A DNA stretch of 64,000 nt from NCBI RefSeq assembly GCF_022664455.2, contig NZ_JAKRKC020000002.1:2666001-2730000 (forward strand), given 5' to 3'. This document shows, one piece after another, positions 16,294 through 24,453 of this stretch. How positions within the stretch are numbered: position 1 is the stretch's first letter; each line of letters starts with the position of its first letter. Source of the stretch: Actinomadura luzonensis (GTDB lineage Bacteria > Actinomycetota > Actinomycetes > Streptosporangiales > Streptosporangiaceae). Position numbers and translations under genes: made by a program. The notes beneath the pieces are model-generated. The model was not told where the DNA came from, did no database searches, and was given only the letters and a program-made list of their open reading frames with translations.

Positions 16294-17739
16294 ATGTCGG
16301 TGAAAGCGAAAGCGTTGCTCGGCCTGACCTGCGCAGGTCAGTTCATGGTGCTGCTCGACAACACGATCGTCGGCGCCGCGCTGCCCGACATGCAGCAGCG
16401 GCTGCACACCGGGCTGACCGGCCTGCAGTGGATCGTCGACGCCTACGTGCTGCTGGTGGCCATGCTGCTGCTGTCCGGCGGCGTCTTCGCCGACCGGTTC
16501 GGCCGCAAGCGGGTGTTCCTGGCCGGGGTGGTGGTGTTCACCGCCGCCTCCGTGGTGTGCGCGCTCGCGCCCTCCCTCGGCTGGCTGATCGCCGGGCGGG
16601 TGCTGCAGGGCGTCGGGGCCGCGGCGCTGAGCCCGGCCTCCCTGGCGCTGCTCACCGTCGGCTGCCCCGACCCGAGACAGCAGGTCAGAGCGATCGGCTT
16701 GTGGGCCGGGCTCAGCGGCATCGGCCTGGCCGCCGGGCCGCTGGCGGGCGGGATCCTGGTGGAGACCTTCGGCTGGCCCGCCATCTTCCTGGTCAACGTA
16801 CCCATCGGGGCGGTGCTGCTGCTGGCCGGGCTGCGGATGCTGAAGGAGTCCCGCAACCTGGACGCGCCGCCCATCGACGTGCCCGGCACGCTGCTGTCCG
16901 CCGTGGGCGTGGGCGCTGTCACCTACGGCCTGATCGAGGGCGGCTCCCGCGGCTGGACCTCACCGGTGATCCTGGGCAGCTTCGCCGCCGGGCTGGTGCT
17001 GCTGGCCGCGTTCGTCGTGGTCGAGGGCCGCGCGCTGACGCCGATGCTGCCGCTGCGGCTGTTCCGCCGGAGGCTGTTCACGGTGTCCAACACCGCGATG
17101 GTCGTGGTCGGGTCCGCGCTGATGGGGTCGTCGTTCTTCTTCTCCCAGTTCTTCGTCTCCGTCCAGGGCACCTCGATCCTGGTCGCCGGGCTGCGGACCC
17201 TGCCCATGACGCTGGCCATGGTGATCGTCAGCCCGTTCGCGGGCCGGCTCGCGGCCAGGTACGGCTTCCGGATCGTCGTCAGCGCCGGCCTGGCGCTGGC
17301 CGGGCTGGGGCTGCTGGCGCTGGGCCTCGTCCACGCCGACACCGGCTACGGCAACGTGTGGTGGCGGCTGGCGCTCACCGGCGCCGGCTTCGCGCTCGCC
17401 ATGTCGCCGCTGACCGGTGCCGCCATGCAGGCGGTCAGCCCGCGAGAAGGCGGCCTCGCCTCGGGCGTCAGCAGCACCACCCGGCAGATCGGCGCGGTGC
17501 TCGGCGTGGCGGTGCTCGGGGCGATCGTCCACGCGCGCGAGTCCGGCGGCGCCTCCTTCGAATCCGGCCTCAACAGCGCCTTCCTCACAGCGGGCGCCGT
17601 GACCCTGGCCTGCGCCGTGTTCACCGGCCTGTGGCTGACCACGACCCGCACACCGACCAGCGTCCCAGCCGGACAGCCAGCAGGCCGGGCAGCCGGCGAG
17701 CCGCCGTTGCCAGTCGCTTCCAGCCGGCTCACGTCTTGA
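16294..17739 (+). CDS. MFS transporter, DHA2 (EmrB/QacA) drug:proton antiporter type
   Basis: 481-residue integral membrane exporter with about 14 predicted helices. Seen: N-terminal FMVLLDNTIVGAALPDMQ (motif D1-like), FADRFGRKRVFLAGV (motif A), and LAAGPLAGGILVETFGWPAIF (motif C, antiporter signature). Start ATG 16294 with AGGTAAGG immediately upstream. Lies downstream of the TetR-controlled SDR and hydrolase genes, consistent with efflux of a toxic compound; co-regulation is inferred. The C terminus ends in a short Pro/Ala-rich tail, and IS debris begins right after the stop. Confidence 0.9.
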   Translation: MSVKAKALLGLTCAGQFMVLLDNTIVGAALPDMQQRLHTGLTGLQWIVDAYVLLVAMLLLSGGVFADRFGRKRVFLAGVVVFTAASVVCALAPSLGWLIAGRVLQGVGAAALSPASLALLTVGCPDPRQQVRAIGLWAGLSGIGLAAGPLAGGILVETFGWPAIFLVNVPIGAVLLLAGLRMLKESRNLDAPPIDVPGTLLSAVGVGAVTYGLIEGGSRGWTSPVILGSFAAGLVLLAAFVVVEGRALTPMLPLRLFRRRLFTVSNTAMVVVGSALMGSSFFFSQFFVSVQGTSILVAGLRTLPMTLAMVIVSPFAGRLAARYGFRIVVSAGLALAGLGLLALGLVHADTGYGNVWWRLALTGAGFALAMSPLTGAAMQAVSPREGGLASGVSSTTRQIGAVLGVAVLGAIVHARESGGASFESGLNSAFLTAGAVTLACAVFTGLWLTTTRTPTSVPAGQPAGRAAGEPPLPVASSRLTS

Positions 17740-17783
17740 GCCACTCTGCTGGAGGATCCAGATGAGGCACGGTCGATCAGCCC

Positions 17784-17909
17784 ATGTGAACGACGCACGT
17801 CTGGACGACAGCCTGCTGCCAGACGCTCCCGATGGCCTGCGACAGGCCCTTGAGCCCGTCGCTCAAGCCGGTCTCACCGTGCCGACCGAGGCCGCCGCGC
17901 TGGAGCGGT
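17784..17909. pseudogene. Scrambled IS256-type transposase relict
   Basis: Two adjoining pieces of the same transposase lie in opposite orientation. On the minus strand 17784-17860 reads DGLKGLSQAIGSVWQQAVVQ then TCVVH, matching DGLKGLPQAIESIWPQAVVQ of the copy at 18158-18724. On the plus strand 17861-17909 matches, at the DNA level, the next part of that gene (KPVYTAPTEAAALER). The piece in between is missing. An old copy suffered an inversion plus deletion. Confidence 0.7.
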
Positions 17910-18020
17910 CTGCTCATCACGCTGCTGCGGCACAGCGACCGGGTCGCAGCCGCCTGCCTGGCCCAGCGCGTGACCGTGATCACGCCCATCATGACCGAGC
18001 CCGGTGGCCGGGCGTGGAAG
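17910..18020 (+). pseudogene. Relict of a GH51 alpha-L-arabinofuranosidase
   Basis: The plus strand reads LLITLLRHSDRVAAACLAQR followed by VTVITPIMTEPGGRAW. This is the segment after the catalytic region of GH51 enzymes, where families show LLRHADRV-x-x-ACLAQLVNV-I-PIMTEPGGPAW. Only 37 codons remain, abutting the transposase relict. It shows that a sugar-degradation gene was lost here through IS activity. Confidence 0.65.
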
Positions 18021-18157
18021 CTTGACGCGAGGACTCTCGGCGCGAACGGAGGTAGCGCCCCGGTCCAACACGAGCCACCGCCGCGATCCGCTCAGGATCG
18101 TGCTACCGCCGGTGTCGGGTCTGTCCAGTGAACGGTGTGATTCGATCTTGACTAGTT

Positions 18158-18724
18158 CTATCGGGTGGTCGGGGTCAGGCGGCCTTCGAAGGTGATGGCG
18201 AAGGCGTTCAGAGCGGCTTTCCAGCGGGTGATCCAGCGTTTGCGGCCCTTGCCGGTCGGGTCCAGGCTCATGATCGCCATGTAGACGCACTTGAGCGCTG
18301 CCTGCTCGTTGGGGAAGTGGCCGCGAGCCTTGACCGCCCGCCGGATGCGGGCGTTCACCGACTCGATGGCGTTGGTCGAGCAGATCACCCGGCGGATCTC
18401 GGTGTCGAAGTTGAGGAAGGGCACGAACTCGGCCCAGGCGTCCTCCCACAACTTCACGATCGCCGGATACCTGCCGCCCCAGAGCTCGGCGAACTCGTAG
18501 AACCGTTCCAGAGCGGCGGCCTCGGTCGGTGCGGTGTAGACCGGCTTGAGCGCCTTGGCAATAGCGTCCCAGTGCTGGCGGGCGGCGTACCGGAACGATG
18601 CCCGCAGCAAATGCACCACGCACGTCTGCACGACCGCCTGCGGCCAGATGCTCTCGATGGCCTGCGGCAACCCCTTCAGGCCATCGCAGACCACCATCAG
18701 CGCATCGCCGACGCCGCGGTTCTT
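18158..18724 (-). pseudogene. IS256-type transposase, C-terminal half
   Basis: Continues the transposase from KNRGVGDALMVVCDGLKGLP to the end at LTPTTR. Seen: the MULE-like core with VVQTCVVHLLRAS and the last catalytic Glu region RRVICSTNAIESVNARIRRA. The first half lies at 21826-22566, about 3.1 kb away, interrupted after I-K of EIK-NRG by the IS3-type element. It cannot be translated as one protein unless the insertion is excised precisely. Confidence 0.85.
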
Positions 18725-18755
18725 GGGGGCTCGCCCCGAAGTGTGGACACGGGTG

Positions 18756-19643
18756 TTATGCGGCGAGTAGCACCCTATCGATGGTCTGCTGCTCGTAGTC
18801 GATCGGGCTCAGGTAGCCGAGGGTGGAATGTCGCCTGCGGGTGTTGTAGCGGGTGATCCACTTGAAGACGGCCAGGCGGGCCTCGCGTGCCGAGGACCAC
18901 CGCTTGGCGCCCTGCAGCGTCTCGCGTTTCAACGTAGCGTTGAATGCCTCCGCGGCGGCGTTGTCGGCGCTGGACCCGACGGCTCCCATGGACTGGCGCA
19001 CGCCGAGCTCTTCGCAGACGGCGGCGAACTCGGCAGAGGTGTACTGGGCCCCGTGGTCGGCGTGGAAGATCGTGCCGTGCAGGCTGCCCCGGGTCGCGGC
19101 GGCGGCCCGCAGCGCGTCGCTCACCAGCTCGGTGCGCATATGATCGGCGATCGACCAGCCCGCCAGCCGGCGTGAGGCCAGGTCCAGCACGGTCGCCAGA
19201 TACAGAAACCGGCCCTCGCCGACGGGCAGATACGTGATGTCACCGACATAGCGCCGGTTCGGGGCCGGCGCGGTGAAGTCCCGCCGGATCAGGTCCGGCA
19301 CCTTCTGCTGCGAAGGTTCCGGCACCGTGGTACGCACTTTCTTGCGCAGGTGCAGCCCCACGATGCCGGAGCGGCGCATCACTCGCGTGACCCGCTTGTG
19401 GTTGACCCGGCGGCCCCGGGCTCGCAACTCGGCGGTGACGCGTGGACTGCCGTAGGTGCCGTCGAACTCGCCATGGATCTGCCTGATCTCTTCGGCGAGT
19501 GCCGCTTCGGCCGCCGCCCGCTCCGCTCGGGCCGGCGCTGCCTTGAGCCACCGGTAGAACCCCGAGCGGGACACCTTCAACACCCGGCACAGCCGCTTCA
19601 CGCCGAAGGCGCGGCGATGGTCGTCGACGAACTCGAAGCGGCT
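18756..19643 (-). pseudogene. IS3-type transposase orfB (integrase core), cut off from its start
   Basis: DDE integrase of the IS3 family. Seen: HTH_21 part with VLKVSRSGFYRWLK, then the core with YVGDITYLPV (first Asp), FHADHGAQYTS (second Asp) and DNAAAEAFNATLKRE (Glu), ending at QTIDRVLLAA. The coding sequence can be followed up to 19643 (SRFEFVDDHRRAFG), where the ISAzo13-type element starts. In the uninterrupted element, orfB would begin at a GTG overlapping the orfA stop. Internal starts (GTG at 19601) could give an N-terminally shortened protein. Confidence 0.85.
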
Positions 19644-19644
19644 C

Positions 19645-21419
19645 AGGAGCCGTAAGACAATTACTGCTAGTTTCAGTGCGACTGCGATGAGTGGTGTGCT
19701 AAACGGCCTTCATGGGGATATCTGAGGCGGATCTGGCGGCCCTGGATGTGAAGTTCGCAGCCGTGCTGCCGCATCTGGACGAGCGGCAGCGCCGCTTATA
19801 TCTGGCGGCTGAGGCCGATGCACTCGGGCATGGCGGGATCGTGGCGGTGGCCAGACTGGCAGAGGTATCGGAGTCGACCATCACGCGCGGACGTCTCGAG
19901 CTCGCGAGTAGTGCACCGGTTCTGGGCCGCGTGCGCCGTCCCGGTGGCGGACGAAAACCGGCTGCTGAGCGTGACCCGGGCCTGGTGCCGGCGCTTGAGG
20001 CGTTGATCGAGCCACGAGAGATCGGTGATCCGGTTTCTCCGCTGCGCTGGACCACGGCCTCGTTGCGCGACCTGGCCCGGGAGTTAACCGCGGCAGGGCA
20101 CCCGATCAGTGCCCCGACAGTGGGCGATCTCCTGCGGGCGGCCGGGTTCAGCCTCCAGGGCATGGCCAAGCGGCGCGCCGGCAGCCAGGTCCCCGACCGC
20201 GAAGCCCAGTTCCAGCACATCAACACCACGGTCGAACAATTCCTCGCCGACGGTTCGCCGGTGGTCAGCGTGGACGCCAAGAAGAAGGAACCGATCGGTG
20301 ACTTCGCCCGAGCCGGCCGCACCTACCGGCCCAAGAAGAAACCGATCACGGCCCCCGATCACGACTTCACCTTCGCTGATACCCCGGTCGCGATCCCGTA
20401 TGGGGTCTATGACCTGGGACAAGACGTCGGCTGGGTGAACGTGGGCACCGACCGCAACACCGCGGCGTTCGCGGTGGAGTCCATCCGCCGCTGGTGGAAC
20501 CAGCAAGGCCGAGGCCACTACCCCGGCGCGACCCGGCTGCTGATCACCGCCGATTCAGGAGGAGCGAACTCCGCCGACTCCCACCTGTTCAAGAACGACC
20601 TGGCCGCCTTCGCCGACGAGAGCGGGCTGACCGTCACCGTGCTGCACTTCCCACCGGGGACATCGAAGTGGAACAAGGTCGAGCACCGCTTGTTCTCCCG
20701 CATCACCCACAGCCTGCGCGGACGGCCCCTGACCAGCTACGAGGTGCTGCTGCAGAGCATCTCGGCCACCCGCACCAGCACCGGGCTGACCGTCAGCGCC
20801 GTCCTGGACGACAACAACTACCCCACCGGGCGCACTCTCACCAAGGAGCAGCGCCAGATGCTCCTGCAGCGCGTCCAGCGTGACGACTTCCACGGCGAAT
20901 GGAACTACACCATCGGCCCCTACGACCCCAGCACAGCACCACCGGCCGAACCTGAACAAGCCAAGGCGCCCCCGATCCCGACCGAGGCTACCTACCTGCT
21001 CACCCACCCCGCCCTGACCGGCATGACCCGCGACCAGTTCGACCGGCTCGTGACCGAACTCGAGCCCTGGCGCAGGACCCTGGCCGAGGCCGAACGCGAA
21101 AAGCGCAAGGGCATCAACCGGCGCGGATACAACCCCGGCTTCGGATTCCTCGACCACCGGCATCGCGTCCTGGCCGCCGTCCTGAGCCACCGCAACACCG
21201 TCACGCTCACCCTGGCAGCCCGGCTACTCGGCCGAGACCGCAACACCCTCAGCTACCACGCCCACCGGACCAGACCTCTGCTGGGCTTCGCGGCCCCTGA
21301 CCTCGCCGCAATCCTCGCCCAGCCCCGCCGCCGGACCCACCCGCCCCGCTCGATCGAGGCACTCCAGAACGAGATCACCGCCTACGAAAGCAACATCAAA
21401 TCGGGCAGTAGTTAGTTGA
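19645..21419 (+). mobile_element. ISAzo13-family element inserted at the orfA/orfB junction of the IS3 element
   Basis: The inserted block is about 1775 bp and carries one transposase gene. CGGCTC occurs on both sides (19639-19644 and 21420-21425) and joining the flanks restores a normal orfA-orfB overlap, so these six bases are the likely target duplication. The ends are weakly inverted (shared TACTGC about 13 bases in). The left side also contains AGGAGCCG, the reverse complement of the adjoining target, an oddity at the junction. Confidence 0.7.
19712..21415 (+). CDS. ISAzo13 family transposase with C-terminal extension
   Basis: DDE transposase of 567 residues. Seen: N-terminal HTH region (RLAEVSESTITRGRLEL), then the ISAzo13 core VVSVDAKKKEPIGDFARAG (first Asp), IPYGVYDLGQDVGWVNVG, LLITADSGGANSADS (second Asp), HFPPGTSKWNKVEHRLFS (Glu) and FHGEWNYTIGPY. 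Residues about 430-567 form an extension with THPALTGMTRDQFDRLV and LAARLLGRDRNTLSYHAHRT, resembling the HTH_Tnp_4-type helix-turn-helix of other transposases; many plain ISAzo13 proteins end near residue 420. It is the only complete transposase of the nest and may still be active. Confidence 0.88.
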   Translation: MGISEADLAALDVKFAAVLPHLDERQRRLYLAAEADALGHGGIVAVARLAEVSESTITRGRLELASSAPVLGRVRRPGGGRKPAAERDPGLVPALEALIEPREIGDPVSPLRWTTASLRDLARELTAAGHPISAPTVGDLLRAAGFSLQGMAKRRAGSQVPDREAQFQHINTTVEQFLADGSPVVSVDAKKKEPIGDFARAGRTYRPKKKPITAPDHDFTFADTPVAIPYGVYDLGQDVGWVNVGTDRNTAAFAVESIRRWWNQQGRGHYPGATRLLITADSGGANSADSHLFKNDLAAFADESGLTVTVLHFPPGTSKWNKVEHRLFSRITHSLRGRPLTSYEVLLQSISATRTSTGLTVSAVLDDNNYPTGRTLTKEQRQMLLQRVQRDDFHGEWNYTIGPYDPSTAPPAEPEQAKAPPIPTEATYLLTHPALTGMTRDQFDRLVTELEPWRRTLAEAEREKRKGINRRGYNPGFGFLDHRHRVLAAVLSHRNTVTLTLAARLLGRDRNTLSYHAHRTRPLLGFAAPDLAAILAQPRRRTHPPRSIEALQNEITAYESNIKSGSS

Positions 21420-21426
21420 CGGCTCC

Positions 21427-21756
21427 TCACCAGTTCGTCTCTCCCGCGAAATATTTGGCCGCCCGGCGCAGGATGTCGCGTTCCAGCTCCAGTTCCCGGA
21501 TCCGGGCCTTGAGCTGCTTGTTCTCCTCTTCCAGCACGTCGTCGGACGATAGCGGGCCCCGCGCCGGCTTCCTCGCCGGGCCCCGCGCCTTGGCGCCCGC
21601 GGTGCCGTCGGCCTGCGCCTGACGCACCCAGTTACGCAGCGTCTCCCGGCTAATCCCCAGATCGTCGGCCACCGAGGCCAGCGTGCGTCCCGGATCGGAC
21701 AGGTACAACGCGACGGCGTCCGCCTTGAACTCCGGCGGATACGACTTCATCGCCAC
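21427..21756 (-). CDS. IS3-type transposase orfA (HTH_Tnp_1)
   Basis: 109-residue DNA-binding partner of the IS3 transposase. Seen: helix-turn-helix with FKADAVALYLSDPGRTLASV and GISRETLRNWVRQ, a Lys/Arg-Pro linker, and a leucine-zipper-like coiled coil (VLEEENKQLKARIRELELER) before KYFAGETNW. The ORF is intact. In the original element its stop (TGGTGAGG) overlapped the orfB start, now displaced by the ISAzo13-type insertion. Confidence 0.88.
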   Translation of the reverse strand: MAMKSYPPEFKADAVALYLSDPGRTLASVADDLGISRETLRNWVRQAQADGTAGAKARGPARKPARGPLSSDDVLEEENKQLKARIRELELERDILRRAAKYFAGETNW

Positions 21757-21825
21757 GTGGAACTCCTTGTCTCCGGATCTCCATCATCCGGTACTCAAGG
21801 TGTCCACACCTCGGGGGCAGGGCCC

Positions 21826-22566
21826 CTTGATCTCGGTCAGCACATGCAGCCAGAACTTGGCCCCTTCGCCGCCGTCGCCGGCCCACAGACCGAGGATGTC
21901 GCGCTCACCGTCGACGGTCACCGCCAGCGCCACGTAGGTCGGCCGGTTGGCGACCTGGCCCTCGCGCAGCTTCACGTGGATGGCGTCGATGAAGATCACC
22001 GGATAGACGGGGTCCAGCGGCCGGTTCTGCCACTCGGCCATCCCGTCCAAAACCTTGTCGGTGATGGTGGAGATGGTCTGCTTCGACACCTCGGCCCCGT
22101 ACACCTCGGCCAGATGCGCGGAGATCTCCCCGGTGGTCAGGCCCTTGGCCGCCAGCGAGATGACCATCTCATCGACCCCGGACAGGCGGCGTTGCCGCTT
22201 GCGCACGATCTTCGGCTCGAAGCTGCCGTCCCGGTCGCGTGGCACGGTGATCTCCACCGGTCCGACATCGGTGATGACGGTTTTGGACCGGCTGCCGTTG
22301 CGCATGTTGCCGCTGTCATTGCCGGAGCGTTCGTGCTTGTCATAGCCGAGATGGTCGGTGATCTCGCCCTCCAGCGCAGACTCCAGCACCAGCTTGGTCA
22401 GCCGGCCCAGCAGCCCGTTCTCCCCGACCAGCTCCATGCCCTCGGCTCGGGCCTGGTCGACCAGCCTGGCCACCAGTTCCCGGTCTGTCGACTCCTCCGG
22501 CTTCTTGCGCGCCACCGCGGCGTCCTCCAGGTCGATCTCCGTCGATGCCTGGATCACAGTACTCAT
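21826..22566 (-). pseudogene. IS256-type transposase, N-terminal half
   Basis: Starts at ATG 22566. Seen: the transposase_mut core with MTKLVLESALEGEITDHLGY-like sequence, GNMRNGSRSKTVITDVGPV, VPRDRDGSFEPKIVRKRQRR, the first catalytic Asp in PVIFIDAIHVKLREG and the second near DILGLWAGDGGEGAKFW. The homologous sequence ends at EIK, where the IS3-type element interrupts; the frame then runs 13 residues into the IS3 end and stops. Confidence 0.88.
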
Positions 22567-22615
22567 CAGGTGCGTCCTCCATGATCAGGAGTCACACCGT
22601 TCTTTGTACAGTCCC

Positions 22616-22869
22616 CTGAGGTAAACAATAACGGGGTAGTCGGTCAGATTTTGTGTTTCGAAATCCCCAAGAGTACACGCATGTCGCCGGACCTGGGCGG
22701 GCAGAGCTTGGCAGGCGCAAGGTTCGCTCCCTTCGTTTCGGGAGGGAGCGAAGCTCGGGCCATGCGCAGGACAGCAGCACCGCAATCACTGAACTGTTTT
22801 CATCCTCGGCGGGCATCTGCTGATCACAACATGATCGCGAGTCCGGCGTTCGCCTGAAGACGCAAAGAA
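22616..22869. other. Spacer between IS256-type and IS5-type elements
   Basis: About 250 bases with no recognisable gene. It holds a perfect 10-base-pair hairpin, TTCGCTCCCT (22723-22732) with AGGGAGCGAA (22743-22752), without a T run. Base composition is lower in GC than the surrounding genes, fitting foreign or decayed DNA. Confidence 0.35.
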
Positions 22870-22919
22870 CCCCTGGTAGACGGGTGGATCACCACAATCA
22901 ACACCGTCACCACCAGGGG
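22870..22919 (+). promoter_or_regulatory. Inverted repeat over the ribosome-binding region of the IS5-type transposase
   Basis: CCCCTGGT (22870-22877) pairs perfectly with ACCAGGGG (22912-22919), which includes the only purine-rich segment before the ATG at 22925. In long transcripts the hairpin would hide the ribosome-binding site, a known way by which insertion sequences avoid expression from outside promoters. Inferred from sequence alone. Confidence 0.4.
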
Positions 22920-22924
22920 CTCGG

Positions 22925-23695
22925 ATGCTTTTCTATCGTGCTGCCGTCGATTTGTCGCGCCCAACGCTGAACTACGTGGCCGGCATCATCCGCCGCCACC
23001 GCAAGGCCATCGGCTCCACCTGGCGGCGGCTCAACCCCGCCCAGCAGGCCCTGCTGGTCCTGGTCTACCTGCGCAAAGGCGAGACGTACACCGAACTCGC
23101 TGCCGGGTTCGGCGTCTCGATCGCTACCGCCTGGCGGTACGTGGAGGAGACCGTCGCCCTGCTGCGCGCCCGCGCCCCCAAGCTCGGCTGCGCCTTACGC
23201 AACGCCGCGCGAGACGGCCTGCACTACCTGGTGCTGGACGGCATGCTCATCCCCATCGACCGTGTGCGCGCCGACCGGCCGTACTACTCGGCCAAGCACC
23301 GCATGCACGGGATGAACATCCAGGTCATCGCCTCTCCAGACGGCACGATCATCTGGACCTCCGGCTCGTTGCCGGGAAGCACCCACGACTTGACCGCCGC
23401 CCGCATATGGGGCGTCCTGCAGGCGCTGGCGCAGAGCGGCATGCTGACCCTTGCCGACAAGGGCTACCAAGGCGCCGAAGGCCCGGTGGCCACGCCGTAC
23501 AAGGGCCGCAACAAGCCCCTGTCCCAGAAGGTGGCCAACCGCTCCCACGCCCGGCTCCGCGGGCCCGGCGAACGCGCCAATGCCCAACTCAAGAGCTGGC
23601 GTATCCTCCGCAAGCTCCGCTGCTGCCCGCACCAGGCAGGCGCGCTCTGCAAGGCGATCGCCGTTCTGCAGAACTACGAGCTCACCCAAGGATGA
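22925..23695 (+). CDS. IS5 family transposase (HTH_Tnp_4 + DDE_Tnp_4)
   Basis: 256-residue transposase. Seen: N-terminal HTH with YTELAAGFGVSIATAWRYVEE, then the DDE_Tnp_4 core: LDGMLIPIDRV (first Asp), YYSAKHRMHGMNIQVIASPDG, SGSLPGSTHDLTAAR (second Asp), LADKGYQGAEG and ERANAQLKSWRILRK (Glu). Length and layout are complete, so it may be functional. Clear terminal inverted repeats and a target duplication could not be assigned. Confidence 0.88.
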   Translation: MLFYRAAVDLSRPTLNYVAGIIRRHRKAIGSTWRRLNPAQQALLVLVYLRKGETYTELAAGFGVSIATAWRYVEETVALLRARAPKLGCALRNAARDGLHYLVLDGMLIPIDRVRADRPYYSAKHRMHGMNIQVIASPDGTIIWTSGSLPGSTHDLTAARIWGVLQALAQSGMLTLADKGYQGAEGPVATPYKGRNKPLSQKVANRSHARLRGPGERANAQLKSWRILRKLRCCPHQAGALCKAIAVLQNYELTQG

Positions 23696-23715
23696 AAAGG
23701 GCTCACTGGTTCGGA

Positions 23716-24294
23716 TTACGAAGGTGAGTCTGTATCGCTGTCCTGTGAAGCCTGTGCGAATTCTCGGATCAGGCGCACGGCTTGATGTCTTGTTCTTTGC
23801 GAAAGTGAGTGCGAGTTCGTTATCAGCTTGAGAGGTTCGACAAATCGAGGTTGCATAGTTACACCTCGACCTGATTCGGACAGTCTCTGAACCGCACGCT
23901 CTGCCCAGTACGGACTCTTACCATCGAGAGCCATGTAAACCGCATCCTTGATGGGCAGGGCGGAAGTCAGGCTGCTGACGTCTTTGGCCAGTCCAAGACG
24001 TTTGACCGCTTCCTTCAGCTTCGCAGTCAGCTGAGTCGCGCTGATTTCCAGCAAGGTCAGCCAAGCAATCGACATCCCCTGCTCCGTCGAACTGACGGCT
24101 GCGTTCAGCCTCCCGATCGCCCAGAAGCCCCGAGAGGCCACTCCTATCCAGGTTCCTGATTCTGTGATCTGTGTGAGCGGTGCCCACGTGATTATTTCCG
24201 CGTCGGGACTCGTCGACCTGATCCAGGCCGGATCCGGGATCTCGTTCGCCCACTCACCCAGTGAAGGGTTCTGCTTATGCACGCTACCAGTCAC
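23716..24294 (-). CDS. Hypothetical protein, orphan passenger gene
   Basis: 192 residues starting at a GTG; not recognised. It has no signal peptide or membrane helix. The composition is balanced, with Ile/Ser/Thr-rich stretches (SPDAEIITWAPLTQITESGT, SAWLTLLEISATQLTAKLKE-like helices) and lower GC than its neighbours, consistent with a real but foreign gene. It lies between two transposase genes on the opposite strand, and its start overlaps the 3' end of a small ORF (24284-24382) by 11 bases. Confidence 0.55.
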   Translation of the reverse strand: MTGSVHKQNPSLGEWANEIPDPAWIRSTSPDAEIITWAPLTQITESGTWIGVASRGFWAIGRLNAAVSSTEQGMSIAWLTLLEISATQLTAKLKEAVKRLGLAKDVSSLTSALPIKDAVYMALDGKSPYWAERAVQRLSESGRGVTMQPRFVEPLKLITNSHSLSQRTRHQAVRLIREFAQASQDSDTDSPS

Positions 24295-24382
24295 CCCACG
24301 TGGATGAATGTTTTACCTCGTAACCGTATTGTTTCATGAATTCTACGAACTTCTGGCTGAAGGCTGTCAATACTCGGTTCAT
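24284..24382 (-). CDS. Possible small protein preceding the orphan gene
   Basis: A 32-codon ORF from ATG 24382 (MNRVLTAFSQKFVEFMKQ..., ending STWGDW). Its codon use is not of the GC3-saturated kind typical for shadows, and its stop overlaps the GTG start of the 192-residue gene. It could be a leader or part of a longer decayed gene, since the frame stays open upstream. No homology recognised. Confidence 0.3.
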   Translation of the reverse strand: MNRVLTAFSQKFVEFMKQYGYEVKHSSTWGDW

Positions 24383-24453
24383 GGTCGTGAGCTGCGGGTT
24401 TATCTTGGCTTCCTGGTCGGAGCAGTGGCCTGGGTCGGGCATGCTCGAGGCTC

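Larger units (their letters stand above)
18725..21825 (-). mobile_element. IS3-family element inserted in the IS256 transposase gene
   Basis: Ends are 26-base inverted repeats matching at 21 positions, each with GTGTGGACAC (18725-18750 and 21800-21825). A 3-base target duplication (CTT on the plus strand) flanks it at 18722-18724 and 21826-21828; joining the flanks restores EIKNRG of the IS256 transposase. Without the nested ISAzo13-type insertion it is about 1320 bp, normal for IS3. It contains orfA (21427-21756) and orfB (18756-19643) on the minus strand. Confidence 0.85.
18117..22615 (-). mobile_element. IS256-family element, split by nested insertions
   Basis: Bounded by 24-base imperfect inverted repeats (20 of 24 identical) that begin GGG and share GAACGGTGTGA: 18117-18140 and 22592-22615. 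Removing the inner IS3-type element and its target duplication leaves about 1.4 kb, normal for IS256. The transposase runs on the minus strand, N-terminal part 21826-22566 and C-terminal part 18158-18724. No matching 8-base target duplication was found outside the ends, so flanking sequence has been rearranged. Confidence 0.8.

Noticed and set aside
22723..22752. Ten-base-pair hairpin as a terminator
   Set aside because: No gene ends nearby and no T run follows; could equally be part of an old insertion-sequence end.
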